Below are positions 34,023-41,622 of a DNA stretch of 64,000 bases, piece by piece (the stretch's first letter is position 1; each line of letters starts with the position of its first letter). Under the pieces are notes generated by a model. It worked only from the letters and a program-made list of their open reading frames with translations, did not search any database and was not told where the DNA came from. This stretch comes from Devosia sp. FJ2-5-3 (GTDB lineage Bacteria > Pseudomonadota > Alphaproteobacteria > Rhizobiales > Devosiaceae): contig NZ_CP104007.1 in assembly GCF_029201545.1 (NCBI RefSeq), forward strand, positions 2,824,501 to 2,888,500. Direction: 5' to 3'. A program made the translations under genes and the position numbers.

Positions 34023-34123
34023 GCCACGCGAAAAGGCGTGGCGGGCAGATCAGGGGATTTGGAGGATTGAAGTCCGTAAGCCTGGTGCCGCTCTTGCCTG
34101 AAAGGCAGGTAGCAACACCAGGC
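34023..34123 (-). promoter_or_regulatory. Structured 5' leader of the small-protein/Rnk operon
   Basis: On the minus strand, GCCTGGTG (34116-34123) pairs with CACCAGGC (34080-34087), enclosing an inner TGCCT-TTC-AGGCA stem. Nearer the gene, GCCACGC (34036-34042) pairs with GCGTGGC (34023-34029) around a CTTTTC loop. Two stable stems before a small operon suggest an attenuator or cis-acting RNA. It does not match a riboswitch I know. Confidence 0.45.
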
Positions 34124-34287
34124 AATCAGCCTGCCTGGCGTAGACCGTGAATGAACTGGCGAGGGATGACAAAAATGCGGTTCATGGCCGACATCATGGC
34201 CATATTGCCCACTTTGTCAAATCGGGCGCAGCGCGAGGCCGAGCCATTCGCTCAGGAAGGCGAAAGGCCGGGCCTGCGTCCAGTCAC

Positions 34288-34313
34288 GAAAAGCTCCGGA
34301 CGATGCCGGAGCT
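34288..34313 (-). terminator. Intrinsic terminator of cfa
   Basis: AGCTCCGG (34292-34299) and CCGGAGCT (34306-34313) form a perfect 8-bp stem with a six-base loop, followed in the minus-strand RNA by UUUUC. It lies eight bases past the cfa stop. Confidence 0.8.
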
Positions 34314-34320
34314 CTTCAAT

Positions 34321-35556
34321 TCAGCTGGGTCGGCGATATTGGTAGATGCCGACGTCAATGGCGCCTTCGGTAAAGCCCGCTTCGCAATAGGAAAGGTAGT
34401 AGACCCATTTGCGCTTGAAGTTCTCGTCGTAGCCCAACTGGGCGATCATCGGCCAGCGCTCGAGGAAGCGCTCGCGCCAGAGGCGCAGAGTTTTGGCGTA
34501 GGAAAGGCCGAAGGTTTCAACGTTTTCGAGCACCAGCCCGAATCTGTCGCCGAACTCGCGCATGACTGTCTTGGTCAGCAGCATGCCGCCGGGGAAGATA
34601 TAGCGCTGGATGAAATCGGGCCCGCTGCGATAGCCGTCGAAATCGGCCTCGTTGATGGTGATGGCCTGGATCGCGGCGGTGCCACCGGGCTTGAGGCGAT
34701 CGTGCACGGTCTGGAAATAGCTCGGCCAATTGTCCTCGCCCACCGCCTCGATCATCTCGATGGAGCAGACATGGTCGAATTGCCCCTCGGTGTGGCGATA
34801 ATCCTCGAATACCAGCGTCGCCAGGTCGTCGAGGTCCTGCCGCGCGAGGCGCTCCTTGCCGAATTTCAGCTGCTCGGCCGAAAGGGTGATGCCGCGCAGA
34901 TGGGCCTTGTAGTCGCGCGCGACGGTCTCGGCGAAGCCGCCCCAACCGCAGCCGATTTCGAGCACGGAAGACCCCGGCGTCACCCCCGCCATATCGGCGA
35001 CGCGCTGGTATTTGACCAATTGCGCGGCTTCAAGGCTCTGGTCGCCCGAGGTGAAGACGGCAGAGGAATAGGTCATCGAAGGGTCGAGCCAAAGGCCGTA
35101 GAAATCATTGCCGAGGTCGTAGTGCTCGGCGATGTTCTTCTTCGAGCCCTCCAGCGTGTTGCGGCGCGAGAGGTGATAATGCAGATCGGCGGCGGCCCGA
35201 CGGAAAAAGCCGGGATTGGCCTTTTCGAACATGTCCCGGTTGCGCAGGAAAAAGCGGAACAGCGCGGTGAGATCATCGACCTCGATATCGCCATTCATAT
35301 AGGCCGCGGCGAAACCCACCGTGCCGCGCTTCATCGCCTCGCCGATGACGTTGAAATTCTTCATCCGCAGCACGGAATGTCCGCCGGAATGGGGATTGCC
35401 CAGGGTACGGGTCCGGCCATTGGGCAGGATCACCGTGACCGCGCCATGGCGCGGGTTGCCGATCAGCGATACGCCGATGCGCTCGACCAGCCGCGAGGCA
35501 AATCGGGTCCAAAGCGTAACGCCGGTTTGAGATTGGTCGACAACGGATTTGCTCAT
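34321..35556 (-). CDS. cfa: Cyclopropane-fatty-acyl-phospholipid synthase
   Basis: A 411-residue methyltransferase. The N-terminal lipid-binding domain includes FAAAYMNGDIEVDDL. KKNIAEHYDLGNDFYGLWLD is the conserved CFA synthase segment. SSVLEIGCGWGGFAETVARD is SAM motif I, with GITLSAEQLKFGKER, DHVCSIEMIEAVGEDNW, FIQRYIFPGG and FGLSYAKTLRLWRERF following. It methylenates unsaturated acyl chains of membrane lipids using S-adenosylmethionine. The gene is monocistronic with its own terminator. Confidence 0.93.
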   Translation of the reverse strand: MSKSVVDQSQTGVTLWTRFASRLVERIGVSLIGNPRHGAVTVILPNGRTRTLGNPHSGGHSVLRMKNFNVIGEAMKRGTVGFAAAYMNGDIEVDDLTALFRFFLRNRDMFEKANPGFFRRAAADLHYHLSRRNTLEGSKKNIAEHYDLGNDFYGLWLDPSMTYSSAVFTSGDQSLEAAQLVKYQRVADMAGVTPGSSVLEIGCGWGGFAETVARDYKAHLRGITLSAEQLKFGKERLARQDLDDLATLVFEDYRHTEGQFDHVCSIEMIEAVGEDNWPSYFQTVHDRLKPGGTAAIQAITINEADFDGYRSGPDFIQRYIFPGGMLLTKTVMREFGDRFGLVLENVETFGLSYAKTLRLWRERFLERWPMIAQLGYDENFKRKWVYYLSYCEAGFTEGAIDVGIYQYRRPS

Positions 35557-35719
35557 CGAATACTAAATCCACAAACACCGCGAGGCAGACGCGAACAATT
35601 CAATGGTCTCTGACGATCGGTGAAGATCATGCCGCCGATCTATGTCCGCCAGTACCTTAACGGCCATTAACGGATATGCAAGCGGCAGTTTTTGCGTTTT
35701 CGAGGGGAGTTAGGCGGGC

Positions 35720-37510
35720 TCACCGGGGCGGACGGGCAATGTCGGTGAGGCGGAACTGAACCTGTTCGCGCCCCTGATAATGGTCGATGGAAAGGGCCCC
35801 GGCAAAGTGCAGCGGCGCCTCGGCGTCGCGCAGCAGCACGTCGCCAAGCGGGGTGCCCGCAGCGCGGAAGGCGATGGCTTTCAAGCGCGCGCCATCCTCG
35901 GAGGCGAGCGTGAAACTCACATGTCCGCCCTTGCCGACGATCTGGGCGAAGCGGGCTCGATGGGCGGGAAAGACAAAGACCGGATTGGGATTTCCCGAAC
36001 CGAACGGGCCGGCCTTTTCGACATTGTGCAGGAGATCGACACTGGCGCCGCGGGCGGTCAGGGCGGCGTCGATCTTCAGCGCCGAAGCGGCGCGCGCGGC
36101 CTGGACATTGGCGCCCAATTGTTCGGCGAGGAACGAGCGGAAGGGTCCCAGCTCGCCGGGTCGAAGGCTGATGCCGGCAGCCATGGCGTGGCCACCGCCC
36201 TTGGGAATGAGACCTGATTCCACGGCGGCGATGACGGCCGAGCCGAGATCCACCCCCGGCAGGGAGCGGCCCGAGCCGGTTCCAGTGCCGTCTGGATGCA
36301 GCGCAATGGCGAAGGCCGGCCGTTCGAAGCGCTCCTTGAGGCGTGCTGCGATGAGCCCGACAATGCCGGGATGCCAGCTTTCCGAGGCCAGGACGAGCAC
36401 TGGAGGCCCCTCCCCTCCGCCGATTTCGGCGGCGGCGACGGCGGTCGCCTCCTCGACGGCTTCCACCTCGATGCGCTGCCGCTCGGTGTTGAGCTCGTCG
36501 AGCCTTGCGGCGATCACCATGGCCTGGTGCTCGTCGTCCAGTGCCAGCAATTGCGTGCCGAGCGCCGCATTGCCGATGCGACCGCCGGCATTGATGCGCG
36601 GACCGATGAGAAAGCCGAGATGATAGGGATTGAGCGGACCCGACACCCGCGCGGCAAGGGCCAGCGCCGCCATGCCGGGATTGTCGCCGCGCCGGGCCAC
36701 TTCCAGCCCGCGGATAACGAAGGCCCGGTTGAGGCCGACGAGCGGGACCACGTCGCACACCGTGCCCAGCGCCACGATATCGAGGAGGCGCATCAAATCC
36801 GGCAGGCCGGTGGTGCCGCTCTGGCGCAGGGCGCGATTGACGGCGACCAGCACCATGAAGGTGACGCCCGCCGCGCAGAGATAGCCAAGCCCGGAGATGT
36901 CGTCGGGACGGTTGGGGTTCACCAGCGCATTGGCCGGCGGCAGATCATGGTCGGAGAGGTGGTGGTCGATGACCAGCACGTCGACACCCCTGTTGCGGGC
37001 ATGGGCGATGGGCTTGTCGCTGGTCGTGCCGCAATCGAGCGTGATGATGAGGCTGGCGCCGGCATCGATCAGCTTATCCATGGCGGCGATGTTGGGGCCA
37101 TAACCCTCGAAGATGCGGTCGGGGATGTGCACCTGCGGGGTGATGCCGAAATGGCCGAGAAAGCGCACCATGAGCGCGCAGGAGGACGCGCCATCGACGT
37201 CATAGTCGCCAAAGAGGGCGATGGATTCCGTATCGGCGATGGCCTTGGCGATCCGCTCGGCCAGTGCATCCATGTCGGTCAGAGTGGATGGATCCGGCAT
37301 CAAAGCGCGGATGGTCGGCTCGAGATAGAGGCCGGCCGCATCCAGCTCCACATCGCGACCGGCGAGAATGCGCGCCAGAATATCGGATATTCCGGATTTT
37401 TGGGCGATGGCCCCGGCCAGCCTTGTGCCGGCAAGGTCAAGCCGGTCCACCCAGGCACGGCCAGTGACCGACTGGGTAACATCGAGAAAATTGCGCCGCG
37501 TTTCCAGCAT
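35720..37510 (-). CDS. recJ: Single-stranded-DNA-specific exonuclease RecJ
   Basis: A 596-residue DHH/DHHA1 nuclease of normal RecJ length. FGDYDVDGASS (residues 100-110) is motif I. DCGTTSDKPIAHA and VIDHHLS (DHH at 183-185) carry metal ligands. GLGYLCAAGVTFMV and the DHHA1 motif KGGGHAMAAGIS follow, then an OB-fold C-terminus. RecJ degrades 5' single strands in recombination and mismatch repair. The gene lies downstream of glpX, with about 270 bases of repeats between. Confidence 0.95.
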   Translation of the reverse strand: MLETRRNFLDVTQSVTGRAWVDRLDLAGTRLAGAIAQKSGISDILARILAGRDVELDAAGLYLEPTIRALMPDPSTLTDMDALAERIAKAIADTESIALFGDYDVDGASSCALMVRFLGHFGITPQVHIPDRIFEGYGPNIAAMDKLIDAGASLIITLDCGTTSDKPIAHARNRGVDVLVIDHHLSDHDLPPANALVNPNRPDDISGLGYLCAAGVTFMVLVAVNRALRQSGTTGLPDLMRLLDIVALGTVCDVVPLVGLNRAFVIRGLEVARRGDNPGMAALALAARVSGPLNPYHLGFLIGPRINAGGRIGNAALGTQLLALDDEHQAMVIAARLDELNTERQRIEVEAVEEATAVAAAEIGGGEGPPVLVLASESWHPGIVGLIAARLKERFERPAFAIALHPDGTGTGSGRSLPGVDLGSAVIAAVESGLIPKGGGHAMAAGISLRPGELGPFRSFLAEQLGANVQAARAASALKIDAALTARGASVDLLHNVEKAGPFGSGNPNPVFVFPAHRARFAQIVGKGGHVSFTLASEDGARLKAIAFRAAGTPLGDVLLRDAEAPLHFAGALSIDHYQGREQVQFRLTDIARPPR

Positions 37511-37600
37511 GTGCCGGTGTTAGGCGATTTGGTGCGGAAGCGGAAGAGGGTGTCGCTTGTGAGGGATGGAAATGGCTCGGGCGCCCTCTCTGCATACCGG

Positions 37601-37694
37601 GCTTCCCTCGGGCTTGACCCGAGGGCCTCCATCCACGCGCGAATTGCCAGGATTGGGGCGCGCAGAGTGGCCCTCGGGTCAAGCCCGAGGGAAG
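37601..37694. repeat. Dispersed inverted repeat, family A copy 2
   Basis: The left arm CTTCCCTCGGGCTTGACCC and right arm GGGTCAAGCCCGAGGGAAG are perfect reverse complements at the ends, enclosing about 45 bases. The arms match copy 1 at 21758-21851 almost exactly, while the centres differ. Confidence 0.75.
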
Positions 37695-37732
37695 CGTGGT
37701 GCTTTATTGATAAAAACCAAACGAACCTTGCT

Positions 37733-37773
37733 GAGCCCCTCCCCCATATCAGGGGGAGGTTGGGTGGGGGCAT
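37733..37773. repeat. GC-rich intergenic repeat, family B half-element
   Basis: CCCCTCCCCC and GGGGGAGGTTGGGTGGGGG form a hairpin whose right arm matches the arms at 16542-16665. It lies just after the glpX stop at 37783 on the minus strand, beside family A copy 2. Confidence 0.65.
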
Positions 37774-37782
37774 ACCCTCCCC

Positions 37783-38769
37783 TCAGCGCGAATGCCGCGC
37801 CTTGATCCATCGCGTCGTCTGGCTCCAGGAGCGCATGACGATGGTGCTGGTTTCAACATTGTCGCGGCGCAGTCGCACACCATCGAGCAATGTACCATCG
37901 GTGATGCCGGTGGCAGCAAAGAGCACATCGCCCGAGGCCAGATCGCCGATGTCGTAGATGCGATGGGCGTCGGAGATTCCCATCTCGTGGGCGCGCTGGC
38001 GCTTGGTGGGGGTATCGAGGATCAGCTTGCCCTGCATGTGGCCGCCAATGCAGCGCAGGGCCGCCGCGGCCAGCACGCCTTCGGGCGCGCCGCCGGACCC
38101 GAGATAGATATCGACGCCGGTATCGGCGGTGTTCACGGCGTGGATGACGCCGGCAATGTCACCGTCGCTGAGGAGCTTCACCGAAACACCGGCCGTGCGC
38201 AGTTCCTCGATCAACCCGGCATGGCGGGGCCGGTCGAGCACGATGGCGGTGATCTCGGCCAGCGGCACCTGCTTGGCCCTGGCCAGCGAGCGGACATTAT
38301 CGGTGGCCGACCATTCGACATGGACCGTCTCGGGCGCATAATCGGCACCGATGGCAATCTTGTGCATGTAGACGTTGCGCGCGACATTGAGCAAGCCGCC
38401 GCGCTCGGCCATGGCGAGCACGACGATGGAATCAGGCTGGTTCTTGGCGCAGAGGGTGACGCCCTCAAGCGGATCGACGGCAATATCGACCTCGGGACCC
38501 TGCCCCGTGCCGACCGGCTGGCCGATAAAGAGATTGTCGCACTCGTGCTCTTCGCCTTCGCCGATGACAACGCGCCCGGAAATGGCGACATTGTCCAGTT
38601 CGGCTTTCATCGCCGAAACGGCTGCGTCGTCCGCGGCCTTCTCATCGCCCTTGCCGCGCCATTCGGCGGCGGCAATCGCGGCGCGCTCGGTGACGCGCAC
38701 CATTTCGAGCGTCAGCATGCGATGCAGATGGGTGGTGCTCTTGCCGTCTTCGACCTTACTGAGCTTCAT
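37783..38769 (-). CDS. glpX: Fructose-1,6-bisphosphatase, class II
   Basis: A 328-residue GlpX enzyme. Metal and phosphate motifs are VVIGEGEEHECDNLFIG, DIAVDPLEGVTLCAKNQPDS (the D-P-x-E/D-G motif) and DIYLGSGGAPEGVLAAAALR. It dephosphorylates fructose 1,6-bisphosphate in gluconeogenesis. GGGGGAAAC precedes the ATG. It follows homoserine dehydrogenase in the same direction with a gap of about 40 bases, a neighbour pair often seen in Hyphomicrobiales. Confidence 0.95.
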   Translation of the reverse strand: MKLSKVEDGKSTTHLHRMLTLEMVRVTERAAIAAAEWRGKGDEKAADDAAVSAMKAELDNVAISGRVVIGEGEEHECDNLFIGQPVGTGQGPEVDIAVDPLEGVTLCAKNQPDSIVVLAMAERGGLLNVARNVYMHKIAIGADYAPETVHVEWSATDNVRSLARAKQVPLAEITAIVLDRPRHAGLIEELRTAGVSVKLLSDGDIAGVIHAVNTADTGVDIYLGSGGAPEGVLAAAALRCIGGHMQGKLILDTPTKRQRAHEMGISDAHRIYDIGDLASGDVLFAATGITDGTLLDGVRLRRDNVETSTIVMRSWSQTTRWIKARHSR

Positions 38770-38807
38770 GTTTCCCCCGGGACCACGACCTGCCCCAAAA
38801 GCGGGGG

Positions 38808-40316
38808 TCAGAGCCGTTCGATGCGGATCAATTGCGGTTCGCCGACTATGAACCCGTCGGCGGCGATCTCTGCAAGCGCTTCGCGCACGGATGATTCCAA
38901 AGTCTGTTGGGTAATCATCACCACAGTCCGGGTGGGGGAGCCATCCGGAGCGACGGCCTTGGCGCCGAGATCGGAACGCTGGATGACCGAGTCGATGGAG
39001 ATCGACTTGTCGCCCATGCGGGTCGCGATTGCAGCCAGCGCACCAGGTACATCCTTGGCGTTGAGGCGGATATAGAAGCCGCCTTCATGGGGGCGCATCG
39101 GCGCCTCGAGATAAGGCAGCAGCTCGTCGCTCGGCACGCCCAGCGGCGGCACGCGGGTGCCACGGGCAATGTCGAGAATGTCGGACAGTACCGAGGACGC
39201 GGTCGGCGGGCCACCGGCACCAGGGCCGGCCAGCAGCAATTCGTGCACATGGTCGGTTTCGAGCGCGACGGCGTTCATCACCCCATCGACGCCGGCAATG
39301 GCACTGCCCTTGGGCACGAAAGTGGGGTGGACGCGCTGCTCGATGCCACTCTGGGTGCGTTCGGCAATGCCCAGCAGCTTGATCTTGTAGCCGAGCTCGG
39401 CGGCGACGAGGATATCGTGCTGGGTGATCGAGGAAATGCCCTCCACCCGGATCTTGTCGGGCGCAATCTCATAGCCGAAGCAGAGCGTGGCGAGGATGGA
39501 GAGCTTGTGGGCGGTGTCGAAACCCTCGACGTCGAAAGTCGGGTCGGCCTCGGCATAGCCCAGCGCCTGCGCGTCCTTGAGACAATCGGCAAAGCTGATG
39601 CCCTCATTGCCCATGCGGGTGAGGATATAGTTGCAGGTGCCGTTCATGATGCCGAAGACCTTGGCGATACGGGCCGAACCGAGGCCCTCCCGCAAGGTCT
39701 TGATGACCGGGATGCCTCCGGCAACGGCAGCTTCGAAACCGAGCTGCGCGCCTGATTCTTCGGCCAGCTTGGCAAGGGCCACACCATGCTTGGCGAGCAG
39801 AGCCTTGTTGGCGGTCACGACCGGGCGGCCGATTTCCAGCGCCGCCTTGACGGCGGCAAAGGCAGGACCATCTTCCCCGCCGATCAGCTCGACGAAGAGA
39901 TCAATGCCATCGGATTTGGCCAGCGCGACCGGATCGTCGAACCATTCGACGCCGGAAATATCAATGCCGCGGTCGCGGGAACGCGAGCGCGCGGCAACGG
40001 CGGTGACCTGCAATTGCCGGCCCAGCTTTTTATTGAGTTCGGGACCGTCTTTCTGAAGGATGCGGACCAGCGTGGCGCCGACATTGCCCAGCCCGGCCAC
40101 GCCGATGCGCAGCGGTGTCTGGGCTTCCGTGTCGCCGAATTCGGCCATGGCCTTGAGGATACGCGCACGCGTCTCGGTGCGCGGCTCACGGCCGTCCCGC
40201 AGGTCGAAAACGAATAGCGGATCCCCTGCCACAATGCGCCCGAAACGGGTGGGAGTCCAACCGCGGGAAGAGATGAAGGATTCGACGGATTGGCGGAAGG
40301 ATTGGATATCGCTCAT
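38808..40316 (-). CDS. hom: Homoserine dehydrogenase with extra N-terminal domain
   Basis: A 502-residue reading, longer than the usual about 430. Residues 69 onward are a standard enzyme: LRIGVAGLGNVGATLVRIL (NAD-binding), VTANKALLAKHG, GFEAAVAGGIPVIKTLREGL, GIMNGTCNYILTRM, ALGYAEADPTFDVEGFDTAHKL and a C-terminal ACT domain. It reduces aspartate semialdehyde to homoserine. The first about 65 residues (SFRQSVESFISSRGWTPTRF, then GDPLFVFDLRDGREPRTET) resemble small stand-alone alphaproteobacterial proteins that look helix-turn-helix-like. An in-frame ATG at 40160 could give a conventional protein, and the ribosome site at 40316 is weak, so which product is made is open. Confidence 0.9.
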   Translation of the reverse strand: MSDIQSFRQSVESFISSRGWTPTRFGRIVAGDPLFVFDLRDGREPRTETRARILKAMAEFGDTEAQTPLRIGVAGLGNVGATLVRILQKDGPELNKKLGRQLQVTAVAARSRSRDRGIDISGVEWFDDPVALAKSDGIDLFVELIGGEDGPAFAAVKAALEIGRPVVTANKALLAKHGVALAKLAEESGAQLGFEAAVAGGIPVIKTLREGLGSARIAKVFGIMNGTCNYILTRMGNEGISFADCLKDAQALGYAEADPTFDVEGFDTAHKLSILATLCFGYEIAPDKIRVEGISSITQHDILVAAELGYKIKLLGIAERTQSGIEQRVHPTFVPKGSAIAGVDGVMNAVALETDHVHELLLAGPGAGGPPTASSVLSDILDIARGTRVPPLGVPSDELLPYLEAPMRPHEGGFYIRLNAKDVPGALAAIATRMGDKSISIDSVIQRSDLGAKAVAPDGSPTRTVVMITQQTLESSVREALAEIAADGFIVGEPQLIRIERL

Positions 40317-40412
40317 GGTGGCGCCATCTGCATAGGAAATTGCCTAGAGGTCAATAGGAGTTTTGCCGCACATCCCCGGATTACTGGAGAAATAACAGCT
40401 GGTTCCGCCCTG

Positions 40413-41534
40413 CTAGGGACGCCGGACCAGAAGCACCATGGCTTCATAATGGTCTGTTTGCGGAAACATGTCGAAGAGGCGAATGCGGCTGGGCATGTAG
40501 GACGGCATGGCGGCAATGTCGCGGGCCAGCGTCACGGCATTGCAGCTCGAATAGATTATGGTCTGCGCCGCCGTCGCCTCGAGGGTCTGGCAGAGCTTTT
40601 CGCCAAGACCGCGGCGGGGCGGATTGACGATAATGACATCGGGCGGCTGCGCGACCGGCAAGGCGGTCGCGTCGCCCACGGAGAATGTCACATCGGCAAG
40701 TCCCGCATCCGACGCACTGAGCCGCGCCGATGCAACGGCCGGCGCGCTGATCTCGATGCCGTGGACGCGGCGACCCGGCGCGGCGACATGAAGCGCAAAG
40801 CCCCCTACCCCGCAATAGAGATCCCAGACCGATTGCGGGGCGATCTCATCGACCCATTCCCTGGCCTGGGCATAGAGCCCAATGGCGATCTCGGTATTGG
40901 TCTGGAAGAAGCTCGCGGGCCGCAAATGCAGGTACACCTCGCCGAGGCGCATGGACAAAGTGTCGCCTCCCGCCAATGCAATTTCCTCATCGCCTTCGAG
41001 CACGGCCTTGTGCTCGGGAAGGAAATTGACGGTGACAATCGCGAGCTGCGGCAGCTCGGCCAGCAGGCTCGCCAGATGCTTGCGCATGCGCCCGAGCGCC
41101 TCGGTGGAGCGCAGCACAAAACGCAGCATCAATTCGCCGTCCGAGGACTGGGTCAGCAGCAAATTCTTGAGTTCGCCGCGGCGCGTGGGGATATCGTAGG
41201 GCGCGATGTTCGCGCGCGAAATGAAGGCCTTGATCGGCGCGAAGGCGGCGCGCAGCCCCGCTGCGAGAATGCCGCAGCCGACGAGATCGACCCCATGCAA
41301 GGCTGCATCGAGAATGCCGAGCGTGGGGGCATCGGCAGAGCCGCCCACCACCATTTTCGCCTTGTTGCGAAAGCCCTCGGGGCGGCTTGTCATCGGCTCC
41401 AGCCAGACGGCGTCGGGCCAGGCGGAAAGCAGGCCTCGTGCATGCTCCATCTTGCCGGCGAGCTGGGCATCATAGGGCGTGCCCATCAGCGTGCAGGATC
41501 GGCAGACGCCTCTATCGTAATAGCCGCACTGCAT
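40413..41534 (-). CDS. rlmC: 23S rRNA (uracil-C5)-methyltransferase RlmC-like
   Basis: A 373-residue radical-free Fe-S methyltransferase of the TrmA/RumA family. The start MQCGYYDRGVCRSC gives three cluster cysteines (3, 11, 14), with the fourth in LVGCGIL. WDLYCGVGGFALHVA is the SAM loop, VIIVNPPRRGLG is the N-P-P-R motif, and the nucleophile is in IIYSSCNAVTLARD. Lacking a TRAM domain and starting MQC, it fits RlmC best. An upstream in-frame codon at 41576 lies inside a terminator-like hairpin and is rejected. Confidence 0.85.
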   Translation of the reverse strand: MQCGYYDRGVCRSCTLMGTPYDAQLAGKMEHARGLLSAWPDAVWLEPMTSRPEGFRNKAKMVVGGSADAPTLGILDAALHGVDLVGCGILAAGLRAAFAPIKAFISRANIAPYDIPTRRGELKNLLLTQSSDGELMLRFVLRSTEALGRMRKHLASLLAELPQLAIVTVNFLPEHKAVLEGDEEIALAGGDTLSMRLGEVYLHLRPASFFQTNTEIAIGLYAQAREWVDEIAPQSVWDLYCGVGGFALHVAAPGRRVHGIEISAPAVASARLSASDAGLADVTFSVGDATALPVAQPPDVIIVNPPRRGLGEKLCQTLEATAAQTIIYSSCNAVTLARDIAAMPSYMPSRIRLFDMFPQTDHYEAMVLLVRRP

Positions 41535-41580
41535 CACGGCGCTCAGAGCTGCATCCACCAGACAATCCCACGGCATGGAA

Positions 41581-41601
41581 AGGGGGCGGATACCGCCCCC
41601 T
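41581..41601 (-). terminator. Terminator-like hairpin between aminotransferase and rlmC
   Basis: AGGGGGCGG (41581-41589) and CCGCCCCCT (41593-41601) form a perfect 9-bp stem with an ATA loop. It lies 22 bases beyond the aminotransferase stop on the minus strand and is followed by a short UUCC. Confidence 0.6.
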
Positions 41602-41622
41602 CGAAACGCGCCTGTTCCCGCA

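Larger units (their letters stand above)
33992..34320. other. Leader and intergenic region between small-protein operon and cfa
   Basis: This 329-base gap holds two stem-loops in the minus-strand leader of the small-protein operon (34023-34042 and 34080-34123) and the cfa terminator. A short ORF-like stretch at 34151-34345 on the plus strand overlaps the terminator and the cfa end and is not believed coding. Confidence 0.55.

Noticed and set aside
34080..34123. A known riboswitch class (SAM-II, glycine, speF or similar)
   Set aside because: The stems do not carry the conserved loop sequences I know for those classes; only a generic structured leader can be claimed.
35667..36758. A minus-strand frame-shifted ORF inside recJ, suggestive of a split gene
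   Set aside because: The main recJ frame is uninterrupted and full length with all motifs, so there is no frameshift.
36296..37957. A 553-codon plus-strand ORF opposite recJ
   Set aside because: Antisense to a clear recJ and running through the intergenic repeats into glpX; there is no ribosome site or family pattern.
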